A stretch of 64,000 nt of DNA from Ruania alkalisoli (GCF_014960965.1 NZ_CP063169.1:1459581-1523580), one strand, 5' to 3'; positions 8,249 through 16,675 are shown, counted from the stretch's first letter. The notes: a model not told the origin generated them from the letters alone. Numbers and translations: made by a program.

Positions 8249-8739
8249 CTCAGACACTGCTGACCCGGCTACGCGCACGCTGGCGGGTGCAGGGCCGCGA
8301 CGACGGTCAGATCTTGTTGCTCTCGCTGGTCTACGGCGTGGTCACGCTTGCCCTCGTGCTCGTCGTGGTGTCGGTGAGCGCGATCTACCTCGAACGTAAG
8401 CGGCTGCTCTCGCTCGCCGATGCGCTCGCCGCGGATGCGGCAGACGCGGTCGACGAGACATCCTTCTACGGCGGCACGGCAGTCGATCCCGGTGACCTTC
8501 CCCTCACGGATGCCTCCGTCCAGGGCGCCGTGGCCGACTACCTGGCAGCAGCCCCGGCCGGTGTCGCGGAGTTCGAGGACTTCGGCGTGGTTCCGCCGAC
8601 AGGAAGCCCTGATGGCCAGACGGCGCAGGTATCACTGACCGCGCGGGTGCGGCCCCCGCTGGTGCCGTGGGCGATCATCCCGTTCGCGGACGGATTCGTC
8701 ATCGAGGTCACGGCTTTCGGGGTGGCAGACGACCTCTGA
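8245..8739 (+). CDS. TadG-related pilus assembly membrane protein
   Basis: A 164-residue protein with a DDGQILLLSLVYGVVTLALVLVVV helix-forming segment near residues 18-42, matching the Putative-Flp-assembly TadG N-terminal pattern, and ALAADAADAVDE after it, as in TadG-related proteins. It lacks the large von Willebrand domain of full TadG. Last gene of the Tad operon; GTG overlaps the previous stop. No prepilin peptidase (TadV) gene is in the operon, so processing must be supplied elsewhere. Confidence 0.82.
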   Translation: MTQTLLTRLRARWRVQGRDDGQILLLSLVYGVVTLALVLVVVSVSAIYLERKRLLSLADALAADAADAVDETSFYGGTAVDPGDLPLTDASVQGAVADYLAAAPAGVAEFEDFGVVPPTGSPDGQTAQVSLTARVRPPLVPWAIIPFADGFVIEVTAFGVADDL

Positions 8740-8816
8740 ACTGCGACCCCGACCTCGATACGCCCGGTCGTGACGAGACCGATGATCGGCAGCACTCATG
8801 ATCCTCTCGTGACTGA

Positions 8817-9767
8817 CTAGAGCGCCAGCAGTGCGAGCGGAACCGTCGCGCACAGACTGAGGACGAAGACCAGACCGGTCCCCAGATGGGGTCGCCGGTA
8901 GTACGCGGCGGCGCGCTCCCTCAGTGGAGGATGGAAACGGGTCTTCGCGGTTCCCCACTGCAGGACATGCCAGAGCAGGGCCGCGGCGACCGGCTGGGCC
9001 AGCAGCAGGCTGATGAGGCGCGCCGTGCGGGCGGCCGGGCCGTCGACCAACACCGAGACTCCGAACGCGAGAGCCGCGGTCGGAGCAAAAGCGAGGGTGT
9101 AGGCGACGAACCCGCTCAGCATCGCACCGGCAATCGCAGCGCTGCGCGTCAGACGAGTCAGTGTGTAGTCCACGATGGGGAGGAGTGTCTGACCACTCCG
9201 CAACCGCCCGCGGTGCACTCCGGCGCTCGCCTCGTTCTCCATCGGCACACCCGCACGCTCGAACACGCCGATTGCGGCATGGACGGGTTCGGCTTGTGCC
9301 ATGCCCTTGCGGGTCGCGCGGATCTCCAGCAGGAGCGGAACCCCGAGTGCGGCGATCGCGGCGATCGCCACCGCCGCCCATACCGCGTCGACCCCCAGGT
9401 CGATCTCACCCAGGAAGATCCCGTTCGCCGTAAGCACCGCGATGATCAGCATGACGATCCATACCGTCCGCGCAGTGCGAGCCCAGCGCGGGATGCCGTG
9501 GAAGTCGTATCGGACTGCCCCGTAGAACGGTGACTCCGGAACCTCCGGGAGTTCGAACACCCGGAGCCGCTGGGAGCCGGGAGTGGGACGCTTGAGGATC
9601 TCCACACCACTGGTGATCGTCGCCAAGGCGCCGTTCTCGCCGGTCACCTCCACCGCACCGGCTGTGCTGCGCACTGTGACCACCTGACCGTCGAAGCGGC
9701 CCGCGCTGACGTAGACGCGCGCCGAGTGCGGAAGGTCCTCCGGGTCGTATTCGGATGAGTCCGTCAT
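8817..9767 (-). CDS. Membrane protein of unknown function
   Basis: A 316-residue protein with a soluble N-terminal part (about 1-95) and about five hydrophobic segments: near 100-120, 130-150, 210-235, 240-270 and at the C-terminus (GLVFVLSLCATVPLALLAL). I do not recognise the family. A GGGAG ribosome-binding site precedes the ATG. It lies 8 bases after a 55-aa small ORF and is transcribed away from the copper ATPase, so the three may share control through the CsoR-like site at 10027-10041. That is context only; no metal motif is visible in this protein. Confidence 0.75.
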   Translation of the reverse strand: MTDSSEYDPEDLPHSARVYVSAGRFDGQVVTVRSTAGAVEVTGENGALATITSGVEILKRPTPGSQRLRVFELPEVPESPFYGAVRYDFHGIPRWARTARTVWIVMLIIAVLTANGIFLGEIDLGVDAVWAAVAIAAIAALGVPLLLEIRATRKGMAQAEPVHAAIGVFERAGVPMENEASAGVHRGRLRSGQTLLPIVDYTLTRLTRSAAIAGAMLSGFVAYTLAFAPTAALAFGVSVLVDGPAARTARLISLLLAQPVAAALLWHVLQWGTAKTRFHPPLRERAAAYYRRPHLGTGLVFVLSLCATVPLALLAL

Positions 9768-9775
9768 GTGCTCCC

Positions 9776-9943
9776 TCAGGGGTAGTCGGCCCAGGCCATC
9801 TGTCCCATGTCCATCATGCTGTGGAACGCGGCACAGTCGACGAGCGCCCGCGTCAGCATGACCCGGTTCACGGCAGCCACGGAATCCGGAGTCGTTGGGT
9901 TACCGCTGTGCTGCCATGGAGGCGGTGCGGAGGACATCGGCAT
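9776..9943 (-). CDS. Small 55-aa Met/His-containing ORF upstream of the membrane protein
   Basis: A 55-residue frame, shorter than usual ORF cut-offs. The start ATG at 9943 has a good GGGAGA ribosome-binding site, and the stop TGA is followed after 8 bases by the start of the membrane-protein gene, so the pair look translationally linked. The C-terminal half reads FHSMMDMGQMAWADYP, rich in Met with a His, while the middle (VAAVNRVMLTRALVDCAAF) is an amphipathic helix with one Cys. Codons have the GC-rich third positions of the neighbours. It lies beside a copper exporter; Met/His/Cys content would suit Cu(I) binding, but this is inference and the family is unknown. Confidence 0.55.
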   Translation of the reverse strand: MPMSSAPPPWQHSGNPTTPDSVAAVNRVMLTRALVDCAAFHSMMDMGQMAWADYP

Positions 9944-10026
9944 GAGTCTCCCGGCTCGGGTCTGTCACCGCAATGAGAGAAGTCCCCATGGCCACGGCCG
10001 AACTGGCTCCCCACCATTGTCTGGAA

Positions 10027-10041
10027 TACCCCTAGGGGGTA
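10027..10041. promoter_or_regulatory. CsoR-like copper-responsive operator
   Basis: TACCCCTAGGGGGTA is a near-palindromic run of C then G flanked by TA, the form of operators bound by copper-sensing CsoR repressors (consensus around TACCCnnnnGGGTA). It lies 17 bases before the CopB start and overlaps a TACCGT -10 box (10040-10045), so bound repressor would block initiation. No csoR gene is in this window. Confidence 0.75.
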
Positions 10042-10057
10042 CCGTGTTCGGGACGGT

Positions 10058-12202
10058 ATGGCGAACGACAGGACGCAGATGAGCACCCACGACCACAGCA
10101 TGCACACCGGTCGCGAGCACGAAGAACCCGGTGAACACGGCCCCAGCGGCCACGGTCACGACGAGCACAGCGGTCATCGCCATCACCAGCAGCAGAGCGG
10201 CCATGACCACCATGAGCGCAGCGACCACCACCAGCAGGGTGGCCACGACCACCAAGCCCACCATGAACACGGCGACCATGTCGCCCAGTTCCGCCGGCTG
10301 TTCTGGATCATGCTCGCCCTGGCGGTGCCCACGGTGGCCCTCTCACCGGCCTTTGGGCACCTGCTCGGGTACGCTCCGCCGTCGGGAACTGCGTGGATTC
10401 CCGCCGTGCTCGGCGTGGTGATCTACGCCTGGGGCGGGCGGCCGTTCCTCACCGGCGCGGTCTCGGAGCTGCGTTCACGCGCGCCCGGCATGATGCTGCT
10501 CATCGGCATGGCGATCACTGTGGCATTCCTCGCCTCGGCCGGTGCCACGCTCGGGCTCCTGCCGCACGACCTCGAGTTCTGGTGGGAGCTGGCCCTACTC
10601 GTGGTGATCATGCTGCTCGGCCACTGGATCGAGATGCGATCGCTCGCCCAGACCTCCTCCGCGCTGGACTCTCTCGCCTCCCTCCTGCCGGATGAGGCCG
10701 AGCGCGTGGACCACGGCGGTGAGATCGTCACGGTCGCCCCGGGTGAACTGACCCAGGGAGACATCGTGGTCGTCCGCCCCGGCGGGCGCATCCCCGCCGA
10801 CGGCGAGATCATCGACGGCCGGGCTCACCTGGACGAGTCGATGATCACCGGGGAGTCCGCTCCGGTCGCGCGTGGGGAGGGAGAGACCGTGGTGGCCGGC
10901 ACCGTCGCCACCGACTCCGGGCTCCGGGTGCAGATCACGGCCGTGGGGGAGCAGACGGCGCTCGCGGGCATCCAGCGCATGGTCGCCGAGGCGCAGTCCA
11001 CCTCCACGAAGGTGCAGCGGCTGGCCGATCGAGCCGCGGGCTGGCTGTTCTGGTTCGCGCTCGGCGCGGCCGTGCTGACCGCGGTGGTCTGGCTCGCGCT
11101 CGGGAGTCCGGATCAGGCGCTGATCCGCGTGATCACCGTGCTCGTGATCGCCTGCCCGCACGCGCTCGGGCTGGCGATCCCGCTGGTGGTCTCGATCTCC
11201 ACCGAGCGGGCCGCGCGCGCCGGAATCCTGGTCAAGGACCGGCTCGCGCTGGAACGTGCCCGGACGATCGACACCGTGCTCTTCGACAAGACCGGCACGC
11301 TGACCAAGGGCGAGCCCGCGGTGCAGCACGTCGCCGGCGACGACAGCGACGAGGTGCTGCGCCTGGCTGCGGCCGCCGAAGCCGACAGTGAGCACCCGCT
11401 GGCACGAGCGATCGTCCGGGCGGCCGAGCACCTCACGCTACCGCCGGCCTCGGGTTTCTCCTCGGAGCCGGCTGTCGGCGTCCGAGCGCAGATCGATGGC
11501 CAGGAGGTGCGCGTCGGGGGACCGGCTCTGCTCACGCAGCTCGGTGCGGACGCGCTCCCGGAGACCGTCGCGTGGGCTGAGCGGGGCCACACGGTCTTGC
11601 ACGTGAGCCGCGAGGGAACCGTGATCGGCGCTCTTGCCCTCGCCGACGAGATTCGCAGCGAGTCGCGCCAGGCCGTGGCAGATCTGCGCGCCGAGGGTGT
11701 TCGAGTCGTCATGATCACCGGTGATGCCGAACCGGTCGCCCAGGCTGTGGCCGAGGAACTCGGGATCGACCAGGTGTTCGCGCAGGTGCGCCCCGAGCAC
11801 AAGAATGCCCGGGTTCGTCAGTTGCAGGACGAGGGCCGGGTGGTGGCGATGGTCGGCGACGGCGTGAACGATGCCCCGGCGCTCGCCCAGGCCGATGTAG
11901 GAATTGCGATCGGAGCCGGCACGGATGTGGCGGCCGCATCGGCGGGAGTGATCCTCGCCGGCGATGATCCCCGGTCGGTGTTGCAGGTGGTGCGGCTTTC
12001 CACCGCCAGTTATCGCATCATGGTGCAGAACCTGTGGTGGGCCAGCGGTTACAACCTCATCGCCGTGCCGCTCGCCGCGGGGGTGCTCGCGCCCATCGGG
12101 TTCGTCATGCCCATGGCAGTCGGAGCGTTGCTGATGAGCGCGTCCACCGTCGTCGTGGCCCTCAACGCACTGCGATTGCGGCGGGTTGATCTGCGGGCCT
12201 GA
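10058..12202 (+). CDS. copB: Copper-translocating P-type ATPase (CopB type)
   Basis: A 714-residue P1B-type ATPase that pumps copper across the membrane. The first ~75 residues are extremely His-rich (for example HSGHRHHQQQSGHDHHE), as in CopB proteins, and replace the CxxC domains of CopA. Ordered motifs: TGES in the actuator domain (about residue 264), intramembrane CPH (about 366), phosphorylation site DKTGTLT (about 410), SEHPLA in the nucleotide domain and GDGVNDAPAL (about 600). The CPH motif supports the CopB subclass. A second ATG seven codons in (10079) is an alternative start. Preceded by a CsoR-like operator, so copper induction is likely. Confidence 0.95.
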   Translation: MANDRTQMSTHDHSMHTGREHEEPGEHGPSGHGHDEHSGHRHHQQQSGHDHHERSDHHQQGGHDHQAHHEHGDHVAQFRRLFWIMLALAVPTVALSPAFGHLLGYAPPSGTAWIPAVLGVVIYAWGGRPFLTGAVSELRSRAPGMMLLIGMAITVAFLASAGATLGLLPHDLEFWWELALLVVIMLLGHWIEMRSLAQTSSALDSLASLLPDEAERVDHGGEIVTVAPGELTQGDIVVVRPGGRIPADGEIIDGRAHLDESMITGESAPVARGEGETVVAGTVATDSGLRVQITAVGEQTALAGIQRMVAEAQSTSTKVQRLADRAAGWLFWFALGAAVLTAVVWLALGSPDQALIRVITVLVIACPHALGLAIPLVVSISTERAARAGILVKDRLALERARTIDTVLFDKTGTLTKGEPAVQHVAGDDSDEVLRLAAAAEADSEHPLARAIVRAAEHLTLPPASGFSSEPAVGVRAQIDGQEVRVGGPALLTQLGADALPETVAWAERGHTVLHVSREGTVIGALALADEIRSESRQAVADLRAEGVRVVMITGDAEPVAQAVAEELGIDQVFAQVRPEHKNARVRQLQDEGRVVAMVGDGVNDAPALAQADVGIAIGAGTDVAAASAGVILAGDDPRSVLQVVRLSTASYRIMVQNLWWASGYNLIAVPLAAGVLAPIGFVMPMAVGALLMSASTVVVALNALRLRRVDLRA

Positions 12203-12204
12203 CC

Positions 12205-12255
12205 GGGTCGACACGGGGGCGTTGAGCTGGGGCGCCCAGCTGCACGAGTCGACCC
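12205..12255. terminator. Composite hairpin after copB
   Basis: Outer arms GGGTCGAC (12205-12212) and GTCGACCC (12248-12255) enclose an inner perfect hairpin AGCTGGG-gcg-CCCAGCT (12225-12241). It starts just after the copB stop, so it probably ends that transcript. No T-run follows, as is common in high-GC actinobacteria. Confidence 0.5.
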
Positions 12256-12290
12256 AACTGTGTCGATGCGGTCACAGAGACTGGCAGAAC

Positions 12291-12335
12291 CACGACGGCG
12301 GAGCTCACCATCCGTAGGTGTGCTCCGCCGCCGTG
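12291..12335. terminator. Hairpin terminator downstream of the ehu operon
   Basis: Arms of 13 bases, CACGACGGCGGAG (12291-12303) and CTCCGCCGCCGTG (12323-12335), pair with one mismatch around a 19-base loop. It lies in the 151-base convergent gap between copB and ehuA, 18 bases beyond the ehuA stop. Confidence 0.55.
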
Positions 12336-12353
12336 GGGACAACAACGAGGTCG

Positions 12354-13124
12354 TCACAGGACCGCGCGCAGGAACTCCTTCGTGCGTTCGTGCGTGGGGT
12401 TGGAGAACATCACGTCGGGCTGAGCGTCTTCGATGATGTGACCACTGTCGAACATGAGCACCCGGTCGGAGACGTCCTGGGCGAACTGCATCTCGTGGGT
12501 CACGATCAGCATCGTGATGTCGGTGGTCTCGGCCAGGTCGCGCAGCACGTTCAGCACGTCGCCCACGAGTTCGGGGTCCAGTGCCGAGGTGACCTCGTCC
12601 AGCAGCAGGATCTCCGGGTCCATCGCCAGCGCGCGGGCAATGGCCACTCGCTGTTGCTGACCACCCGAGAGGCGGCTCGGGTGCTGGTCGGCCTTGTCAC
12701 CCAGACCGACCTGCTCCAGGAGCTCCTTCCCGCGCGCGCGGGCCTCCTCCTTGGACTTGCCGAGCACGTGCACCGGCGCTTCGATGATGTTCTCGATCAC
12801 GGTCATGTTCGGGAACAAGTTGAACTGCTGGAACACCATCCCGATCCGGCGGGTCAGCTGTGCGACGTCCTTGTGACGGCGGGCTACGCGCTTGCCGCCA
12901 CGTTCGAGGTGTGTCAGCGGAACGCCGTCGACGTGGATGTAGCCGCCGGTGAGCTCCTCAAGGGTCATGACCAGGCGCAGGATCGTCGTCTTGCCCGAAC
13001 CGGACGGCCCGATCAGCGTGACACGCTGACCGCGCTCGACCTGGAAGTTGAGGTCGTTCAGCACGGTCAGATCGCCGAACTTCTTGACGACGTTCTCGAA
13101 CGTCAGGGCAGGTGCTCCCGGCAC
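12354..13124 (-). CDS. ehuA: ABC importer ATPase, EhuA-like (ectoine/amino acid)
   Basis: ATP-binding subunit of a polar amino-acid-type importer. Walker A GPSGSGKTT, Q-loop FQQFNLFPNMTVIENI, signature LSGGQQQR and Walker B ILLLDEVTSALD are all present; the Q-loop and DEVTSALD wording is typical of the HisP/GlnQ/EhuA family. The GTG at 13124 gives 256 residues, the normal length, and lies 16 bases after the ehuD stop. No clear ribosome-binding site is seen, and a frame extending to 13205 would overlap ehuD, so the exact start is uncertain. Fourth gene of the ehuBCDA-ordered operon. Confidence 0.85.
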   Translation of the reverse strand: MPGAPALTFENVVKKFGDLTVLNDLNFQVERGQRVTLIGPSGSGKTTILRLVMTLEELTGGYIHVDGVPLTHLERGGKRVARRHKDVAQLTRRIGMVFQQFNLFPNMTVIENIIEAPVHVLGKSKEEARARGKELLEQVGLGDKADQHPSRLSGGQQQRVAIARALAMDPEILLLDEVTSALDPELVGDVLNVLRDLAETTDITMLIVTHEMQFAQDVSDRVLMFDSGHIIEDAQPDVMFSNPTHERTKEFLRAVL

Positions 13125-13140
13125 CTGCTGCAGGGAATCA

Positions 13141-13791
13141 TCAGTAGGTGGCAAGGCGGTTCTCCAGTTTGCGCATGAGGACGGCGGTCGGGTAGCTCGC
13201 CGCAAGGAAGATCAGACCGGCCAGGATGATCGGTTCGCCATAACTGAAGTTCTTCCCACCGAACTCCCGTGCGGCGGTCACCATCTCCGGTACCGAGATC
13301 ATGATGAGGAACGGGGTGTCCTTGAACATCGCGATCGCCCAGTTGCCGAGTGAAGGAACGGTGGCACGCAGGGCTTGCGGAATGATCACCGCCCGCCAGG
13401 TGCGGGCCTTTGACATGGACAAGGCCGTGGCGGCCTCCCACTGCCCTGGGCGGATGGACTCGATCCCGGCACGGTAGGACTCCGCCATGTAGGTCGAATA
13501 GTGGATCGCGAAGACCACGAGTCCGATCGTGAGGAACGAGACATCGGTGGTAAGCAGGACCGCGTAGAGGGCGACCAGCTGCAGCGGAATCGGCGTCATC
13601 CGGATGATGTCGAGGATGCGGAAGACGATCGCAGCGACCGCCTTGGGTGCCTCACGAAGGACGATGGCCCAGATCAGGCCCAGAACGGCTGCGCCGATCG
13701 AGGAGACGACGGTCACCAGCAGAGTGACGCGTAGGAAGGCTTCGAGGAGTTTGGGCAGCGCCTGCGCTGCCAGGTCCCAGCTCCAGTCCAT
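13141..13791 (-). CDS. ehuD: ABC importer permease, EhuD-like
   Basis: A 216-residue permease of the HisM/GlnP family with about five membrane helices. The EAA loop around GQWEAATALSMSKARTWRAV contacts the ATPase. The RMTPIPLQLVALYAVL segment resembles EhuD (R-PIPLQL), where related families have R-TPLLVQL. Forms a heterodimeric channel with the EhuC-like protein, whose gene ends only 1 base upstream. Confidence 0.82.
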   Translation of the reverse strand: MDWSWDLAAQALPKLLEAFLRVTLLVTVVSSIGAAVLGLIWAIVLREAPKAVAAIVFRILDIIRMTPIPLQLVALYAVLLTTDVSFLTIGLVVFAIHYSTYMAESYRAGIESIRPGQWEAATALSMSKARTWRAVIIPQALRATVPSLGNWAIAMFKDTPFLIMISVPEMVTAAREFGGKNFSYGEPIILAGLIFLAASYPTAVLMRKLENRLATY

Positions 13792-13792
13792 G

Positions 13793-14506
13793 TCAGCCCA
13801 CCCCCGCGATCGCTTCGGCGCGCTTGACCGCCTTGCGGCTCTCCGGCTTCAGGCCGAGGCGGCGCTGGGCACGCATCTCCAGCACGCGCATTCCGCTGGA
13901 CAGCAGTGAGTTCACCGCGTAGTAGATGGCAAAGGCGCAGCCGAACGAGAAGAGCTTGCCCATCGTCCGGACGAGATCGTCGGCCACGAACGTCACGTCC
14001 TGCAAGGTGATGAAGCTCGCCAGAGCCGTGCCCTTGACCAGCATGACGAGCAGATTGTTCAGACCCGGGAGCATCAGAGCCCAACCCTGCGGCCAGATGA
14101 TGCGCACCATGCGCTGCACGGAGCCCATGGACAGAGCCGTCGTCGCCTCCCACTGGGCCTTGGGCACAGCAGCAAGCGATCCACGGACAACCTCGGCGCC
14201 GTAGGCACCGTAGTTGAGTCCGAGCGCCATGATCCCGACCGGGATCGGGTCGAAATCCAGGCCCATCTGCGGAAGGACGTAGAAGAAGAAGAACAACTGC
14301 ACCACGAGTGAGGTGCCGCGGAAGAACTCCACCACTGCCCGTGCCGGTGCGCGAAGCCATGCGCTCGGGCTCAGTGTCAGCAGCCCGAGCAGCACGGCGA
14401 TCACGAAGGCCACGACGGCGCCGCCTAGGCCGAGCTGGAGGGTAACCACCAGCCCGTCCCAGAAGCGCGGCGCCGCCGTGCTCAGATCATCGAGGAACGC
14501 GTCCAC
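13793..14506 (-). CDS. ehuC: ABC importer permease, EhuC-like
   Basis: A 237-residue permease of the same family as its neighbour. EFFRGTSLVVQLFFFFYVLP is the conserved R-TP/S-LVQL stretch, and AQWEATTALSMGSVQRM is the EAA loop that docks on the ATPase. Hydrophobic helices lie near residues 18-40, 60-80, 90-110, 150-175 and 190-210. Gene order binding protein-permease-permease-ATPase matches ehuBCD(A) loci. The gap to ehuB is 11 bases. Confidence 0.82.
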   Translation of the reverse strand: MDAFLDDLSTAAPRFWDGLVVTLQLGLGGAVVAFVIAVLLGLLTLSPSAWLRAPARAVVEFFRGTSLVVQLFFFFYVLPQMGLDFDPIPVGIMALGLNYGAYGAEVVRGSLAAVPKAQWEATTALSMGSVQRMVRIIWPQGWALMLPGLNNLLVMLVKGTALASFITLQDVTFVADDLVRTMGKLFSFGCAFAIYYAVNSLLSSGMRVLEMRAQRRLGLKPESRKAVKRAEAIAGVG

Positions 14507-14517
14507 GAGAAGGGGGC

Positions 14518-15450
14518 TCAGCCAGCCTCGGGAAGCTCGCCGGCGCAGAGCATCTCGGTGGTGATGTCCTCCGGTGCGTACTCGGCCTCACTGAAGCCGA
14601 ACTCGCCGACCACGGACTCGAAGTCCGCGGCGCTGCCGATCACGCTGCGGTAGGCCTCGTTGTAGGCCTCACGGAACTCGTCGTCCTCCGGGCGGAACAC
14701 GGTGGCACCCGCGCCGACCTGGGAGACGCCGTCAACCACTGCGACGAAACCATCGGTCACCTCGACTGCGACGTCGGAGTTGCGCTCGGCGAGCGCGTGC
14801 AGCGAGATCGAGGTGAGGGCGAAGGCATCGACACGTCCCGCCTCGACGAGCTCCATACCGTCCTCCGGCGCGCCGACCGTCTCCAGCGCGATTCCCAGGT
14901 CCTCGGCGTAGCCCTGCTCGATCGCACCACTCATCGCGGCGAGCGTGAGGTCGGTGTCGACGAGATCCTGGAGGGTGGCCAGGCCGTTGGGGTTGCCCTC
15001 CGGCACCATCAGCGCCGTCGTGTACATGATCTCGGGAACACCGAAGTCTGCCTGCTCGCAGCGCTCCGGCAGGATCGACATCCCCGCAGAAATCGCGTCG
15101 AAGCGGCCGGCGTTCAGCCCCGGGATGAGGGCATCCCAGTCCACCACGGTGGCCTCGATGTCATCGATCCCGAGCTCGGCGAAGACGGCCTCGTGGATGG
15201 CGATCGTGGCGCCGGTCGGGTTTCCTTCGTCGTCCAGGAAGCTGTAGGGCTCCTCACCGTTGATGCCCACGGTGATGGTGCCGGACTCCTGGAGCTCGGC
15301 CAGGGTGCCGCCGGCGCTGTCGCCGCCGTTTCCGCCGTTCGTGTCGTCGTTGCCACCTTCAGTGTCGCCACCGCCGCACGCGGCCAGTCCGAAGGCGATT
15401 GCCCCCGCGGCTGCGGTCAGCGCGACACTCCGTCGCGTCGTGATTGTCAT
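14518..15450 (-). CDS. ehuB: ABC importer substrate-binding lipoprotein, EhuB-like
   Basis: A 310-residue family-3 binding protein anchored as a lipoprotein: basic N-terminus, hydrophobic segment and lipobox GLAACGG, then a Gly/Asp-rich linker. The GRFDAISAGMSILPERC segment is close to EhuB proteins that bind ectoine and 5-hydroxyectoine; other amino-acid binders have different wording here. Ectoines are osmoprotectants and also carbon/nitrogen sources. No ectoine catabolic (eutDE/doe) genes are near, so an osmoprotection role or a different amino-acid ligand remain possible. The ATG has a GAAGGGATC ribosome-binding site. Confidence 0.78.
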   Translation of the reverse strand: MTITTRRSVALTAAAGAIAFGLAACGGGDTEGGNDDTNGGNGGDSAGGTLAELQESGTITVGINGEEPYSFLDDEGNPTGATIAIHEAVFAELGIDDIEATVVDWDALIPGLNAGRFDAISAGMSILPERCEQADFGVPEIMYTTALMVPEGNPNGLATLQDLVDTDLTLAAMSGAIEQGYAEDLGIALETVGAPEDGMELVEAGRVDAFALTSISLHALAERNSDVAVEVTDGFVAVVDGVSQVGAGATVFRPEDDEFREAYNEAYRSVIGSAADFESVVGEFGFSEAEYAPEDITTEMLCAGELPEAG

Positions 15451-15948
15451 CTTGATCCCTTCGGTTGGACGAGGCCAAGCCTCCCGGTCACCAACCCCCG
15501 TGCACTGGGGGTGCGGCCCCCTCTGTCGCCTCGCCAGGACGGACGTCCGGCGAAGTTGATCAGGCGCGCGGTACCGGACGGGTCACCCCGACTGGTCTTC
15601 GATGCGACTCCACGCTAAGCAACGGGGCGTGAGTGCTCAAACGGACCACACCCGTGCGCAGGTGTGTCGTGGACCCTCGGGTGGGGACCGAGCAATCTGT
15701 GTGATCCTGCGGATTTGACGTCACCTTCGCCCTCGTGGAATGGGTGAGCGGGAGGCGCGTGACGCCGTCGGCCATCGTTATCATTCCGAGACGATCTCCA
15801 CAGGAATCTTTGACTCCAGTAAAGCTGGCTTTGCCAAGCATTGACGTTCGGGCCGGCGGCGTCTGATGCAGCCGACGTCCTCACCTGACCGTCTGGGCAC
15901 TCGTGTAGGTCCCTGTTGTCGCTCGTAGCCTCGTGCGATCATGTGCTC
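15451..15948. other. Gene-free region with structured ehuB leader
   Basis: No convincing gene in about 500 bases. On the reverse strand the ehuB leader holds GGGGG (complement of 15517-15521), CCCCC (15507-15511) and GGGGG (15495-15499), so the middle run can pair with either flank, an attenuator-like arrangement. Near 15780-15845 the sequence is less GC-rich than its surroundings. Short frames here have poor codon use and are not reported. Confidence 0.5.
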
Positions 15949-16512
15949 GTGGGATTCCAGATCGCCAATGAGCCGGCAGCCGACCAGGTCCTCGACGAGC
16001 ACCCGTTCGCCGTGCTGGTCGGGATGATGCTCGACCAGCAATACGGGATGGAGCATGCGTTCCGGGGTGGGTGGAAAGTGCTCACCCGGTTCGGCACGCT
16101 GGACCCGGCCGCCATCGCGACGGCAGACCCTGACGAGTTCAAGGCCATGTGCTCGACTCCGCCGGCGATCCACCGGTTCCCCGGGTCGATGGCTGGGCGC
16201 CTCCAGGAGCTCGCCCGGATTGTGGCCGACGATTACGACGGCGATGTCACCCGCCTGTGGTCTGAGGCGGCTTCGGGTAAAGAGCTGTTGAAGCGAGTCA
16301 TGGAGTTGCCCGGCTTCGGGAAGCAGAAGGCGCAGATCTTCGTCGCGCTGCTTGCCAAGCAGCTCGGGGTGCGTCCGGACGGATGGCAGGAAGCAGCGGG
16401 GGACTACGCGCTCGATGGGTACCGCTCGGTCGCGGACGTCGTCGACGCCGAGTCTCTGCTGCGCGTACGTGAGTACAAGCAGGCCAAGAAGGCTGCCGCC
16501 AAGACTTCCTGA
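15949..16512 (+). CDS. HhH-GPD family base-excision-repair-like protein
   Basis: A 187-residue protein of the uncharacterised HhH-GPD family common in actinobacteria (FAVLVGMMLDQQYGMEHAF near the start). The helix-hairpin-helix ELPGFGKQKAQIFVALLAK lies at about residue 120-140, where DNA glycosylases hold the catalytic Lys; the Lys in GFGKQKA is present but no second catalytic Asp can be assigned with certainty. A DNA repair role is inferred from fold only. GTG 15949 is chosen by comparison with family starts; GTG 15943, two codons upstream, is equally possible. A TAGCCT box lies at 15926-15931. Confidence 0.8.
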   Translation: MGFQIANEPAADQVLDEHPFAVLVGMMLDQQYGMEHAFRGGWKVLTRFGTLDPAAIATADPDEFKAMCSTPPAIHRFPGSMAGRLQELARIVADDYDGDVTRLWSEAASGKELLKRVMELPGFGKQKAQIFVALLAKQLGVRPDGWQEAAGDYALDGYRSVADVVDAESLLRVREYKQAKKAAAKTS

Positions 16513-16532
16513 CGACCTGCAGGAGGTCGTCA
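16510..16532 (+). terminator. Hairpin overlapping the HhH-GPD stop codon
   Basis: TGACGACCT (16510-16518) and AGGTCGTCA (16524-16532) form a perfect 9-base stem with a 5-base loop. The stem begins with the TGA stop codon itself. Confidence 0.5.
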
Positions 16533-16675
16533 CGCGGTACGTGCTTTGCAGGCCGATGACCGGTGTCGGCAGTATCACAGCAATCCGGCGCGAATCGATT
16601 CGACCGGATGGCCGAGCCGCCCGGAGAATGGTGTAGCCCGCTGTTCTTCCGCGCTCTACCTCCGGGAATCCCGCC

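Noticed and set aside
9965-10279. 104-codon reverse hydrophobic frame opposite the His-rich start of copB
   Set aside because: It is the complement of the His codons and would overlap the CsoR-like operator; a shadow frame.
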